DNA of 64,000 bases from Chitinophaga dinghuensis (GCF_003259435.1 NZ_QLMA01000010.1:124001-188000), one strand, 5' to 3'. Counted from the stretch's first letter, positions 45,009-54,360 are shown. Notes: generated by a model not told the origin, from the sequence alone. Translations and numbers: made by a program.

Positions 45009-45054
45009 AAAGGTACAAAACAAACCCCTTAAAGTACCATTTTTATTGTACTTT
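45009..45054. promoter_or_regulatory. Repeated GTAC motifs between araC-type gene and MFS gene
   Basis: AAAGGTAC (45009-45016) and AAAGTACC (45031-45038) form a direct repeat, and AAAGTAC/GTACTTT (45031-45037 and 45048-45054) an inverted repeat. AraC-family proteins usually bind such paired sites; binding here is inference. Confidence 0.4.
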
Positions 45055-45086
45055 CTGCTGTTATTTTGCTATTCAAATTTACAGGA

Positions 45087-46487
45087 ATGGATGCAATACA
45101 ATCGGCGTACTCCACGCGCAGATGGCTGATACTAGCCATTTTATCTGCCGGAGCATTCTTATCGCCGCTGGATTTTATCATTGTCAATGTAGCTTTAGCA
45201 GATATCAAGACGGCGCTGCATGCATCAGAAACCGCATTACAGCTGGTGGTAGCGGGATATGGTCTTACCTATGCCGTATTAGTGGTTACTGGTGGCAGGT
45301 TAGGAGATATCTATGGCCGTAAAAAAGTGTTTATGTCTGGTATGATGGTATTCACTTTTGCCTCTGCATGTTGTGCCAGTGCGAAAGACATCAACTGGTT
45401 AATCGCCGCCAGAGTACTCCAGGGAATGGGGGCAGCCATGCTGGCGCCACAGGTAATTGCAACGATCAGAGTGATTTTTCCACCAACGGAGCAGCCTAAA
45501 GCGATGGGTATATTTGGAGCAGTGTTTGGATTGGCAGTCATTGCAGGACAATTACTAGGAGGTATTCTGATAGATGCTCATTTATTCGGATGGACCTGGG
45601 AAAGTGTTTTTATGGTGAATCTGCCGGTAGGGTTGATTTGTTGTACGATGGCTTATTTTTTCATGGAAGAGAACCAGGCGGTAGTACGTCCGAAGTTGGA
45701 TATTGGAGGGATAGTGCTGGCCACCATTTGTTTATTGTTGTTTATATATCCCCTGGTAAAAGGCAGAGAGGCGCATTGGCCGCTCTGGGTATTTATGTCC
45801 GTTCTTTTATCAGGAGTTACTGGCTGGCTATTGTTTCGCTATGAGGAGCGATTGCTGATATTGAAGAGATCGCCCTTATTACATACTCCTTTGTTGCGCA
45901 ATGTGACGTTTTTGAAAGGAGCGGGTGTCGTCTTCCTATATAATCATACGGCGGCGATATTTCTCATTTTTCCTTATTACCTCCAGAATGGGCTTCACAA
46001 AGACGCATTTGACGCAGGAATGGCTGTCTTGCCCTATGCTATTGGTTTCTTTATAGCGCCGTTGGTGAGTCATCGGTTTCAGTTTTCAGGACATCGGCTA
46101 ATACAGGGAGGATTGTTGTTGATTACCATGGGGTGTATGTTGGGCGCCATTGCGCTTCATTTTGAATCAACACCGGGGCTGCTATTGAAAACTGGTCTGC
46201 TCATGGCGGGAATTGGTCATGGTACTGTGATGCCTGCGATGCTCCGCCAGATAATGTCTGATGTCGATGTATCGCTGGCCGGACAGGCATCGGGGATTGT
46301 CAGCACCGCGATTCAGGTAGGCAGCGTAACAGGAACAGCAGTTATCGGCACACTATTTTTTACGTTACTGGAATACTTTTCGTATAGTCGTTCCATTGAG
46401 ATTTCCTTTATTACTTTATCCGTTGTATTCTTTACAGGTTGGCGACTGGCCATTAGTTACAACAAATCATATATTGCAGACATATGA
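45087..46487 (+). CDS. MFS efflux transporter, DHA2 (EmrB-like) type
   Basis: A 466-residue protein from ATG 45087; the frame opens at TTG 45066, which would lie upstream in the promoter gap. About 14 hydrophobic segments. Family marks are SPLDFIIVNVALADI (first helix), GGRLGDIYGRKKVF (loop 2-3) and GMGAAMLAPQVIATI, as in drug-proton antiporters of the DHA2 group. Likely exports a toxic small molecule. It is divergent from an AraC regulator, and its stop overlaps the next start (ATGA). Confidence 0.92.
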   Translation: MDAIQSAYSTRRWLILAILSAGAFLSPLDFIIVNVALADIKTALHASETALQLVVAGYGLTYAVLVVTGGRLGDIYGRKKVFMSGMMVFTFASACCASAKDINWLIAARVLQGMGAAMLAPQVIATIRVIFPPTEQPKAMGIFGAVFGLAVIAGQLLGGILIDAHLFGWTWESVFMVNLPVGLICCTMAYFFMEENQAVVRPKLDIGGIVLATICLLLFIYPLVKGREAHWPLWVFMSVLLSGVTGWLLFRYEERLLILKRSPLLHTPLLRNVTFLKGAGVVFLYNHTAAIFLIFPYYLQNGLHKDAFDAGMAVLPYAIGFFIAPLVSHRFQFSGHRLIQGGLLLITMGCMLGAIALHFESTPGLLLKTGLLMAGIGHGTVMPAMLRQIMSDVDVSLAGQASGIVSTAIQVGSVTGTAVIGTLFFTLLEYFSYSRSIEISFITLSVVFFTGWRLAISYNKSYIADI

Positions 46488-46864
46488 ATCTTACAGCAAC
46501 AGCAAGTAGCATGATTATCGATTTCCATGTGGATATTGCCAAATGGTTTCGGGCAGATGAATCGCTTTCGAAAGATCAGTTATTACAATATTTCAGTGCG
46601 GATTTTCACATGGAAGGCCCTGGCGGTAATACAATGGGGCTATCGGAATTAGCGGCATGGTTACCCGTTGCACAAGGCAGCAGACCCGATATAGTCATCA
46701 CAATTGATAAACTTGAAGTATTCAGCACATTTCATCATACGCTGGCATATTATGAAGAAAAGCAGGAAATGAAAGATAAGACCACCGTACGCAGGTCCAG
46801 CGCTGTGTTTAGAATGGAAGATGGAAAGTTAAAATGGTGGCAGTTAAAAGAGGAATGGATATAA
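46484..46864 (+). CDS. NTF2-like small protein coupled to the MFS gene
   Basis: A 126-residue protein with a helical start and a C-terminal beta half (VITIDKLEVFSTFHHTLAYYEEKQ, RRSSAVFRMEDGKLKWWQLKEEWI), a pattern like SnoaL/DUF4440-type NTF2 folds. The start overlaps the MFS stop by four bases, so it is translationally coupled. Its function is unknown; a binding or small-enzyme role in the exported compound's pathway is possible. Confidence 0.75.
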   Translation: MNLTATASSMIIDFHVDIAKWFRADESLSKDQLLQYFSADFHMEGPGGNTMGLSELAAWLPVAQGSRPDIVITIDKLEVFSTFHHTLAYYEEKQEMKDKTTVRRSSAVFRMEDGKLKWWQLKEEWI

Positions 46865-46880
46865 TCTCTAAGAGTTATTA

Positions 46881-46916
46881 AAAAAGCCCAGGATATACAC
46901 TCCTGGGCTTTTTCGT
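46881..46916. terminator. Bidirectional terminator
   Basis: Arms AAAAAGCCCAGGA and TCCTGGGCTTTTT with a seven-base loop. It ends the MFS transcript rightward and the 46920 lipoprotein leftward. Confidence 0.9.
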
Positions 46917-46919
46917 TTA

Positions 46920-47450
46920 TTAATACGCTCCACTTAAGTAAGTATGTCCGCCACTTACAGGCATATCATACAGTTTCACGAGATTTTTACCGTCGATATC
47001 GCAAGAGTAGATATCTTCTTTGTTGTTACTCAATCCTGTTGTAGCTACAATGAAGAACAGTTTCTTACCATCCGGAGACAACCTTGCATCATCTCCAATT
47101 TTTTGGTTAGCACTTAAAGCGACGTTGACTTTCGTTTGTCCGGAACCATCATAGTTCATCAACCAAATTTCTGATCCGGAACCGCTGATATATTTTGTAA
47201 ATACCACTTTATTCAACTGAGTTGCGCCGCTGTTGCCGGCATTTACAGAGAGAACCCCTGCAGCGGTGACGTTCAGTCCGGAACCTACGATCACCCCACC
47301 TAAAGTGGTCGTTGTAGCAACGGGCACATTCCCGTTTCCTGTTCCTGGTCCTGGTTCTGCATCAGCAGATTTTTTACAACTCATTTGGAATAGTAGGATG
47401 GATGCAGAGAAAAGCATCAGGGCAAAAGAGCCCATGAGAATTTTTTTCAT
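46920..47450 (-). CDS. Lipoprotein with a WD40-like repeat segment
   Basis: A 176-residue lipoprotein; signal with lipobox FQMSC (Cys25). A Gly/Pro/Asn linker and a Gly/Val-rich stretch follow, then a TolB-like beta-propeller blade (SEIWLMNYDGSGQTKVN, then DARLSPDGKKLFFI and DIYSCDIDGKNLVKL). Only about two blades are present where a full propeller has six or more, so it may be a short or truncated propeller protein. The function is unknown. It stands alone. Confidence 0.78.
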   Translation of the reverse strand: MKKILMGSFALMLFSASILLFQMSCKKSADAEPGPGTGNGNVPVATTTTLGGVIVGSGLNVTAAGVLSVNAGNSGATQLNKVVFTKYISGSGSEIWLMNYDGSGQTKVNVALSANQKIGDDARLSPDGKKLFFIVATTGLSNNKEDIYSCDIDGKNLVKLYDMPVSGGHTYLSGAY

Positions 47451-47613
47451 AGAAATAGAGTTAGGGTTGCATTAAATTATGCTACAATGCAATATACATA
47501 CTACTAATAAAGTATTTATTAGGATTTCGACTCATCTTTTCTTGTAAGCATTAGCTTGATAAGCATAGCATGATATTTAATATACTTCATTGCTATTGGT
47601 CTTCAGGAGGATA

Positions 47614-48186
47614 TTACTGTACCTTACCAGCTATCTGTTTAAGGGAAATAAGGTCATACACCAATGTATCTTTCGTATCCTTGCGATCTAGTTTTTCATT
47701 GGCATTATTATCAAAAAAACCGCGACAGGCAATAGTAGCCTTATTGCTATCAATGATGTAGTTATCCACAAAAAACACATTGGGAGTCAGTTGTTGGTTT
47801 GATTTCCCATCTGTAGAAACGATATATAATTTCAAAGGGCTCTCCCAGATATCAATATGTTTGTGGATACGAGGATTATTCTTTCGGTGAATAGTTACTA
47901 TCACTTTATTGAGATGGTGTTGGTCCAGTTTCACCTGTTGAACACCCCAAAGCATGGAGATCCCAGGATAATCCACCCTGGTGGTATCCCCCTTGTTGAT
48001 AAAGAGCATATGCTTCGTAGCAATGCCTCTTTTTGTGGTATCTAGCTTATAGGCTATTGTATAGGGAGTTCCCTGTAGAGGAATGAATCTGTTATAGGGA
48101 GTTTTTGCGGGCGCATTATCCAGTTGTTGTGCGCTAACAGTGATTCCAGTTCCGAGCGCCAGTAGCAGCAATAAGGTTTTATTCAT
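47614..48186 (-). CDS. Hypothetical secreted protein
   Basis: A 190-residue protein with a clear Sec signal (TLLLLLALGTGITVSAQQ, cleavage about residue 20). The remainder is beta-rich with DYPGISMLWGVQQVKLDQHHLNKVIVTIHRK. I do not recognise a family. No operon partner; the flanking genes are independent. Confidence 0.72.
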   Translation of the reverse strand: MNKTLLLLLALGTGITVSAQQLDNAPAKTPYNRFIPLQGTPYTIAYKLDTTKRGIATKHMLFINKGDTTRVDYPGISMLWGVQQVKLDQHHLNKVIVTIHRKNNPRIHKHIDIWESPLKLYIVSTDGKSNQQLTPNVFFVDNYIIDSNKATIACRGFFDNNANEKLDRKDTKDTLVYDLISLKQIAGKVQ

Positions 48187-48503
48187 GTTTCTAATGTTTA
48201 TTCCAGGGATACGTTGTTTACCAGTTCATGGAAGATTTTGTTACTTTGGGAAGGTTTTCATCATGATAACTTCCATGTTACAGCAGTTACGCTCTCTTAA
48301 TAAAAATAACATTTCTGGAATAGAGATTACTTTTGTTTTCCTGCAAAACGTTTTTTCGCTAAATCATACGCCGATATTCAGGCGAAAAAACTCGCTCCCT
48401 GTTAAGTTGTGCTCCCTATCATCACGAATATTATCATTTAACAGGTAATAGCTTTTATGACGCTGTTTCGTATCTTGCGCCACATTTTTAATGCCTGCCG
48501 AAC
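48187..48503. other. Divergent intergenic region, 317 bases
   Basis: No gene is seen. A TTTTTTCGC...GCGAAAAAA inverted repeat with a 22-base spacer (about 48351-48390) is the only notable structure. A weak TATCTTGC box at 48471-48478 precedes the kinase start. Confidence 0.4.
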
Positions 48504-50798
48504 ATGAAATTGCGTTGCTATCACCTCATATTCTTACTTCTTATTTTTCAAACAGGATTTGCCCAAAAGCAGGTTAAAATAACGCTAGACAGCTTGCTGC
48601 TAGCAGATAGTCAATACCGGACGGAAGACAAAAACAAGCTGGAACGCTACGTAAAGATCTATAAGAGTTATGGAAAGCTTGGTGAGATCGATAAGGCAGA
48701 AATCTATGTAGACAGGGCCATTAAGCTTGCCGAAAAATTAAAGCTGCCCTCTTTTATTGGTCGTGCCTACTATTCCCTGGGATTCTATTATCAAAGTCAC
48801 GGACATTTTATTCAGGCGGAAGATACCTATAACAAAGGGATCAGGAAATCCCTGGAAATTGGCGATAAACAGTTGTATGGAGACATCTATTATAACATGG
48901 GCGCCATGTACGCCAGTTGGTCAGATTTCGATAAGGCACTAAGCGCAAATCTAAAAGCAGTTGCTGTTTATAATGAGTTAGATAACAAACTAAATGCTGC
49001 CGGATGTTATGTGAATATTGCCGATGCTTATAAAAGCCTGGAACAGTATAAAACTGCCATTACTTATTTAGAACAGGCGGTGCAGGTCTTTAAACAATTT
49101 AAGGGGGAAGAATATGGCTTAGCGCTGAGTTATGCAAATATGGGGGCCAATTATTTCCTGGCTGATGAGAAGGAGTTGGGTATGAGTAAGACAGAAAAGT
49201 ATCAGGTGGCCCTTAACTTCCTGGATCTTTCCCTGGGTTTTGCTAATCCACTCCAGGATTATTCTCTTTTTGGCACCATTTACCGCACGCGCGCGAAGAT
49301 ATTAAGTGTAAATGGATCTTCAGAACAAGCCCTGGATGCATTTCAGAAGGCGCTAGCATCTAACAAGCGTTTATATAATAAAAGAGACTATGCACTGGAT
49401 CAGTTAGCCTTGGCCGACTTCTATATCGAACATGCACAATATCATGAGGCAACTCCTTTGCTAACGGAAGCACTGAGTATTGGTGAGGAGAATCACTTAC
49501 CTGCCTTGCAACGAGATGCCAATCTTGCACTGAGCAAGCTGGCAGAAAAACAGCAACAATTCACAAAAGCACTCGAATATTTTAAAGCCTACATTCGTTT
49601 TCGCGATCAGATTTTCAATGAGGAAAAGGAAAGGGAAATAACCCGTAAACGTTTGCAACTGGATTTTCTGGTCAAAGAAAATGACTATAAGAGCAGGCAG
49701 CATGTGATGAGTCTTGCGCTGCAAAAAAGAACCTTGGAGGCAAGAGAAAGAAAGCAACAGCTGGAATTGAAGGAAAAGGAAATGCGAATCGAGAAATTGG
49801 CCCTCTTGCAGAAACAGGCAATATTGGAAAAGGAAAAGTTGCAGAAGGAGAGTGAATTGGAACGGCAACGCCTAAACGCCAGCTTAGACAGAAAGTATCG
49901 GGATGAAAAGATCCTGAAGCAAGAAACCAAGGCCAGACTAAATAGGAACCTCGCTATATTTTTAGGATTATTGGTATTGGCATTGTCGGGAGCAGCGTTA
50001 CTGGTTTACCGGGCACACCGCAAAACACAGCAATTAAATCGCCTGGTATTAAAACAAAAGACCGAACTGGAAGAGTTAGGGAAAGTCAAAGATCGCATTT
50101 TAGGGGTGGTAAGTCATGACATGCGTGCACCAGTGAATTCTCTAATATCCTTTTCCAAACTATTGGAACATGGGAATCTTAGTGAGGAAAGGCTAAGAGC
50201 ATACACGCTCAGTTTAAGTCAAACATTACGACATACCTCCTCCATGATGGAAAACCTGTTAAACTGGGCGTATAGTCAAATACAAGGATTTAAACCGGAT
50301 TTAAAGATGCTGGAGATTGGTCATCTGGTGCAGGAGCTGGTGACTGCGGCAGAAGCAGATGCATCCCAGAAGCATCTTCGCATATCTTTCTCTCAGGATA
50401 CCGAAGCTAAGGCGTTTGGTGATTTAAATATGGTCTCATTAATCGTTAGAAATCTGTTGAACAATGCGGTAAAATTTACGCCGGAAAGAGGACGTATTGA
50501 TGTTAAGATTGAACATGACTTCCAACTGGTCAGGCTTTGTATAGCAGATACAGGTATTGGTTTGGGAGAAACGCAGTTACAACGGTTCAATAGCCCTAAG
50601 AATATTGAACTTGGCCGCAGCACAGCTGGTACAAATAGCGAAAAGGGTATTGGTCTTGGACTCACATTGTGCAAAACATTTGCAGCCATGATGAATGCCC
50701 AATTAACGGCTTCCCCCAATGATGAACAAGGGACTATTTTTATATTATCTATGCCATCTAAAGCCTTCGCTCCTAAAGAATTGAAGGAGTTTGACTAA
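48504..50798 (+). CDS. TPR sensor histidine kinase
   Basis: A 764-residue protein. Signal peptide to about residue 21 (TGFAQ). The periplasmic sensor is a run of TPR repeats (about 40-390; e.g. GRAYYSLGFYYQSHGHFIQAEDTYNKG). A long coiled coil (about 390-475) leads to one membrane segment (about 484-503), then HisKA with His538 in VVSHDMRAPV (codon 50115-50117) and HATPase with N-box VRNLLNNAVKFT, G1 ADTGIGL and GIGLGLTLCK. Complete. It has no co-oriented regulator; a LytTR regulator faces it with a five-base gap. Confidence 0.93.
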   Translation: MKLRCYHLIFLLLIFQTGFAQKQVKITLDSLLLADSQYRTEDKNKLERYVKIYKSYGKLGEIDKAEIYVDRAIKLAEKLKLPSFIGRAYYSLGFYYQSHGHFIQAEDTYNKGIRKSLEIGDKQLYGDIYYNMGAMYASWSDFDKALSANLKAVAVYNELDNKLNAAGCYVNIADAYKSLEQYKTAITYLEQAVQVFKQFKGEEYGLALSYANMGANYFLADEKELGMSKTEKYQVALNFLDLSLGFANPLQDYSLFGTIYRTRAKILSVNGSSEQALDAFQKALASNKRLYNKRDYALDQLALADFYIEHAQYHEATPLLTEALSIGEENHLPALQRDANLALSKLAEKQQQFTKALEYFKAYIRFRDQIFNEEKEREITRKRLQLDFLVKENDYKSRQHVMSLALQKRTLEARERKQQLELKEKEMRIEKLALLQKQAILEKEKLQKESELERQRLNASLDRKYRDEKILKQETKARLNRNLAIFLGLLVLALSGAALLVYRAHRKTQQLNRLVLKQKTELEELGKVKDRILGVVSHDMRAPVNSLISFSKLLEHGNLSEERLRAYTLSLSQTLRHTSSMMENLLNWAYSQIQGFKPDLKMLEIGHLVQELVTAAEADASQKHLRISFSQDTEAKAFGDLNMVSLIVRNLLNNAVKFTPERGRIDVKIEHDFQLVRLCIADTGIGLGETQLQRFNSPKNIELGRSTAGTNSEKGIGLGLTLCKTFAAMMNAQLTASPNDEQGTIFILSMPSKAFAPKELKEFD

Positions 50799-50803
50799 AA
50801 TAA

Positions 50804-51553
50804 CTAAACCCCTAAATTCTTCGCTACCCTGTTGAGCGTTCGGTGGTTGATCAATTGAAGTAACTCCTCGCGATAGGAAGGGCTAAGAGGTATATTTACA
50901 CCGCTTTCCAGAATAATTTCGTGGTTACTCACACTCAAAATTTTGTTGAAATTGATAAGGTACTGTTTGTGCACCCTGACAAAGAAGCCTGGTAACTGCA
51001 GGATAAGGTTTTTAAGATTGATTAAGGCTGTGTAAGTATGCCCATCCACAGTATGTAGTTTAGAAAAATCTCCAATGCTCTCCATATAGATGACTTCCTC
51101 GTAGTTGATACGTGCGTAGCCTTTGCTGTCTTTTATGAAGAAAAAATCGGGATCACTTTTCTGTTCTGATGTTAAAGTCTGTACCTGTTTTCTGAGATCG
51201 AGGTGTTCTATCGCTTTATTTATGGATTTTATTAACCGTTCCATGCTAAGCGGCTTAGGGATGAAATCCATTACGTCGAGTTCAAAACTCTCCGCAGCAT
51301 ATTCCAGATGAGAGGTGATGAAGATGAAAATTGGTGGGTTTTTAAGGCCTTTCAATAGCTCAACACCTGAAATGTCGGGCATATCTATATCTGAAAATAT
51401 AATATCAACCTTTGTAGTGGATAGTATCTTAAATGCTTCAGCGGCACTTTTACAGATAGCTTTTATTTCAAGGATATTGATTTTGTGGAGGTACATTTCT
51501 AAGAGATCCCTCTCTATGATGTTATCCTCTATAACCAAGCAAGTATACTTCAT
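50804..51553 (-). CDS. LytTR-type response regulator
   Basis: A 249-residue regulator from ATG 51553 (the frame opens at TTG 51562). The receiver domain (1-115) has phospho-acceptor Asp55 in FSDIDMPDISG and a conserved Lys in FIPKPLS. The LytTR DNA-binding domain (about 140-245) contains EEVIYMESIGDFSKLHTVDG, VRVHKQYLINFNKILSV and LSPSYREELLQLI. It is convergent with the TPR kinase, a likely partner because both are otherwise orphans. Confidence 0.93.
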   Translation of the reverse strand: MKYTCLVIEDNIIERDLLEMYLHKINILEIKAICKSAAEAFKILSTTKVDIIFSDIDMPDISGVELLKGLKNPPIFIFITSHLEYAAESFELDVMDFIPKPLSMERLIKSINKAIEHLDLRKQVQTLTSEQKSDPDFFFIKDSKGYARINYEEVIYMESIGDFSKLHTVDGHTYTALINLKNLILQLPGFFVRVHKQYLINFNKILSVSNHEIILESGVNIPLSPSYREELLQLINHRTLNRVAKNLGV

Positions 51554-52106
51554 CGCGTCCAAAATACATTAATTATTAGTAAATATATAACGCTAACAAT
51601 AAAATCCCCCTCCCATCTATTTTGAAATACTTTTAGGTAAGCTGACGCCGATATTTTCATATACTGGCTGATACGTTTTATAGATTATTCGCCTATGGTT
51701 ATCTACCGGGTGATTTTTAAATCCCTTTTTTTTCCACTTTTGAGTAACGAAAGCATTATTGATGTCATTGGCTGTCAGATAGAGCGTGTTCAGGAAACAA
51801 TGTATTCAATATCCGCTTTGATTCGTAATTCATTACCATCTATACTTTACGTATCCTGTAAAACCAACATGTTTCGTATAACCTTTCAAAAAAAATATCG
51901 TATTAAGAAACTGTGGCTAAACAGCATACCCTATTCTGAAGATTACTTCGTAGAAAAAATGTAACGAAGTAGTCGGAATCGTACCCCTAACGATGATAGT
52001 TACTGACCAATTCAACACAGACTGTAGTTTGAACGAGGACCAATCGTCAAGATGCGCTTATCTGGGCTGTAACTAACATGATTATTAAACAATAAGGAAG
52101 TAAAAC
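51554..52106. other. Intergenic region upstream of lemA
   Basis: A 553-base stretch without a convincing gene. An 89-codon frame at 51695-51964 has no recognisable features, RBS or signal and was not called. Promoters for the LytTR gene (left) and lemA (right) should lie here, but no TAnnTTTG box with partner was found. Confidence 0.4.
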
Positions 52107-52661
52107 ATGGACATCAGATTGATTGCAGCCGGGCTAGCAACAATACCTGCAATTTATTTTTGTAATAACCTTATTCGAAGAAAGAATGAGGTGGATAGCG
52201 CAACACAAAGCATCAATGCAGCGCTGCAAGACCGTTACGACTTAATCCCCGAATTGATAGATACTATTAAATCCTATATGTATTATGAATGTGATGCGCT
52301 GATTAATTTGACGAGAATGCATGCAAGTGCTCTTTCCTATCATATTGGTGAAATTGAGAAAATAGAACTCAATAACAACATAACTAGTACATTAAAACAA
52401 ATTATGGAGGCAGCAGAAGATTATCCCGAACTCAAGTTCAGCGATAATTTTCTCCAACTGCAGAAAAGGTGGACAGATATTGAGGACCATTTTTCAGCCT
52501 CCGGGAGGGTTTATAATAATGTAGTAATGGATTATAACAAAGCCGTCATTTCTTTCCCAGGAAACATTTTTGCCGATTTACTGGGGTACAAAACAAAAGC
52601 AATTTTTGAAATCAGAAGGGAATTCCTGAATATAAAACTACAAAGTCTGTCTTACAATTAG
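52107..52661 (+). CDS. LemA family protein
   Basis: A 184-residue protein with an N-terminal membrane anchor (IRLIAAGLATIPAIYFCNNLI, about 3-23) and a coiled, helical body. RRKNEVDSATQSINAALQDRYDLIPELIDTIKSYMYYE is the LemA signature (normally YN.L...R..VD.A..qvdvqL.RR.dLIPNLV). The C terminus keeps the conserved FPGNIFADLLGYK. The function is unsettled, and many members sit with membrane peptidase or TPM genes, which are absent here. Confidence 0.88.
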   Translation: MDIRLIAAGLATIPAIYFCNNLIRRKNEVDSATQSINAALQDRYDLIPELIDTIKSYMYYECDALINLTRMHASALSYHIGEIEKIELNNNITSTLKQIMEAAEDYPELKFSDNFLQLQKRWTDIEDHFSASGRVYNNVVMDYNKAVISFPGNIFADLLGYKTKAIFEIRREFLNIKLQSLSYN

Positions 52662-52843
52662 TGATAATGATATAACCTGTGAGGAACCAACAACTGTTAT
52701 TCTAGCTAGGGAATAATGGTCCAAAACCTATAAAACCTAACACCATCAATTCAGCAATCCTGGAAGGTAATACAGTACCCAATGCCTGTTTACCTCCGCT
52801 AGAGATGCTATTTATGCTCGCTATTAATAATTACTTAATACTT

Positions 52844-53701
52844 ATGAAAAAAAGAATGATGTTAAAAATGGCTGCAGGCGCAGCAATGCTTGCTCTTATA
52901 ATGACCAGTTGTGGCAAGAAAGATGATAATACCCCCTCCGTTCAACAATATCTGCCGCTAACAGTTGTAGATAATGAAATCGGGCAGGTAGTTGATAGCT
53001 TTGTTTTTAAGAATAACATTATCCAGAGTGTCTATACTGATAATGCAGGAAATGGCAACTGGCGTTATTACTACAATTTCGTATATGGCACAGACGGTAG
53101 GTGCAAAAAAGTGGAATATGTAAATACTCAAAATAACAAGGTAGAATACACCGACAGTGTTGCATATAATAACGACAAAATCACGATGACCTCATGGTCT
53201 ATTGATAATCCTTCTAAATCGACTTATGAATATGCCATGAAGAATAACCTGGCCGTTTTAATGGGAAGCAAGGATAGTATTATCAGAGAAGGGCGTAAAT
53301 ATGTAAATTACACGGAGTACACCCTAACTGGTGGCAACCTGACCACCATGAATATTGTTTCTGGTACCAGCAACCTTGATGGCAGCGGTAAAAGTTCTTA
53401 CACCTATACCTATAATTATTTCTACGACAATAAGCCAAATGGGTTCCAGTATGCATTTGAGAAGAACCCATTCCTGTATTTCTACATGGTTACTTATGAC
53501 GAATTCCTGGAGGTACCTCGTGGCGCTGGAAATTTCACTAAACGGACCTTTACCGCCAATTCAAACGGTAACACCAGCAGTAATACCTTTGAGGCTATTA
53601 ACACCTATAATGCAGAAACCGGCTTCCTGCAAACACAAAAACTCACTGATGGGGATGGTGCTGCCTGGGATTTCAAATATAACTTTAGAAAAGCAGACTA
53701 A
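52844..53701 (+). CDS. Hypothetical lipoprotein
   Basis: A 285-residue protein from ATG 52844, where the signal peptide begins (the frame opens at 52805). Lipobox LIMTSC is followed by GKKDDNTPS, a typical exported Bacteroidota lipoprotein start. The body is beta-rich with Tyr/Asn-rich strands such as DGRCKKVEYVNTQNNKVEYTD, resembling DUF4595-like or YD-like strand proteins, but I cannot assign a family. A strong terminator follows about 85 bases downstream. Confidence 0.72.
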   Translation: MKKRMMLKMAAGAAMLALIMTSCGKKDDNTPSVQQYLPLTVVDNEIGQVVDSFVFKNNIIQSVYTDNAGNGNWRYYYNFVYGTDGRCKKVEYVNTQNNKVEYTDSVAYNNDKITMTSWSIDNPSKSTYEYAMKNNLAVLMGSKDSIIREGRKYVNYTEYTLTGGNLTTMNIVSGTSNLDGSGKSSYTYTYNYFYDNKPNGFQYAFEKNPFLYFYMVTYDEFLEVPRGAGNFTKRTFTANSNGNTSSNTFEAINTYNAETGFLQTQKLTDGDGAAWDFKYNFRKAD

Positions 53702-53785
53702 TATTGCTTGCCATTGCTAATGAAAATTTCCAACAGCTATTGTAAAAGATACTGTGCTGGTTGAGTTCCAGTTGGGGAAATTTCG

Positions 53786-53825
53786 AAGACGACCTGTAAG
53801 TTGGACTTACAGGTCGTCTTATTTA
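53786..53825 (+). terminator. Rho-independent terminator
   Basis: Perfect 15-base arms (AAGACGACCTGTAAG and its complement) with loop TTGGA, followed by an AT-rich tail. Confidence 0.85.
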
Positions 53826-53888
53826 CAGTATCCTAGCGTTCACATAAATCTATTATACTCCAATTCAACGGCCAATAAAAAAGTCTTA

Positions 53889-53978
53889 CTACACAGCACT
53901 AATTTCAAGCTTATAGCCTTTGCCACGTATAACAACAATTTTGATATTCGGATCTAATTCCAGTTTTCGATTTTGCGG
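53889..53978 (-). pseudogene. Remnant: C-terminus of an OmpR-type response regulator
   Basis: On the minus strand the frame ending at the stop codon 53889-53891 reads RKLELDPNIKIVVIRGKGYK followed by LEISAV. RGKGYKLE and its lead-in is the closing strand and wing of OmpR/PhoB winged-helix domains. Nothing of the receiver domain or the rest of the wing is found in any frame to the right, where YceI-type sequence begins at once. It is thus a fragment left by a deletion or rearrangement. It is too short for the six-frame search threshold. Confidence 0.65.
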
Positions 53979-54256
53979 AAGAACATATAGGATACGTTTA
54001 TATATCAAAAGGTGAATTGATGATCGAAAATGACAGTCTTGTAGGTGGTACAGCTGCAATCAACATGCACCCGGTTACTTTTCCGGCCAAAATTCAAGTT
54101 AAAGACGGTATTGTTGAAGCGAATGGCAAACTGGTCATCGATCGGACACAATGGGGTATTCGTTACAGATCGGGTAAGTTTTACGATAATTTAGCTGATC
54201 AAGCTGTTTGGGACGAGGTTGAACTTCTTATGAAGGTGGTAGCAAAAGATAAATAG
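53972..54256 (+). pseudogene. YceI remnant: truncated and internally deleted
   Basis: In one plus-strand frame the sequence runs EEHIGYVYISKGELMIEN (N-terminal half of Bacteroidota YceI proteins) through SLVGGTAAINM and then directly to HPVTFPAKIQVKDGI, which in intact YceI comes about 80 residues later. It continues as VIDRTQWGIRYRSGKFYD to a normal C terminus. The N-terminal strands and signal are missing; the nearest in-frame upstream stop is TGA 53942, and the only start in frame is TTG 54017 or ATG 54020. It abuts the response-regulator remnant. I judge it non-functional, though a short product could be made. Confidence 0.7.
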
Positions 54257-54309
54257 CTACTCACATCAAAGAAGCGGTGCGTTTAATATAAGCGCTGGAC
54301 AAAGAGTTT

Positions 54310-54357
54310 CCCTAAAAGAAAACAGGACAAACGAGAATGAATCTCATTTGTCCTGTT
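54310..54357 (-). terminator. Terminator of tRNA-Pro (first copy)
   Basis: AACAGGACAAA pairs with TTTGTCCTGTT, with an inner GAGA/TCTC stem. The A-rich left flank gives a U-tract on the minus strand, right after tRNA-Pro. Confidence 0.75.
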
Positions 54358-54360
54358 AAG

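Noticed and set aside
48368..51660. Shared 11-mer ACGCCGATATT upstream of the TPR kinase and upstream of the LytTR gene
   Set aside because: The two copies have the same absolute orientation although the genes face each other, and lack symmetry or promoter context; probably chance.
51695..51964. An 89-codon frame between the LytTR and lemA genes
   Set aside because: No family features, no signal peptide, no promoter or plausible neighbour; likely chance in an AT-rich gap.
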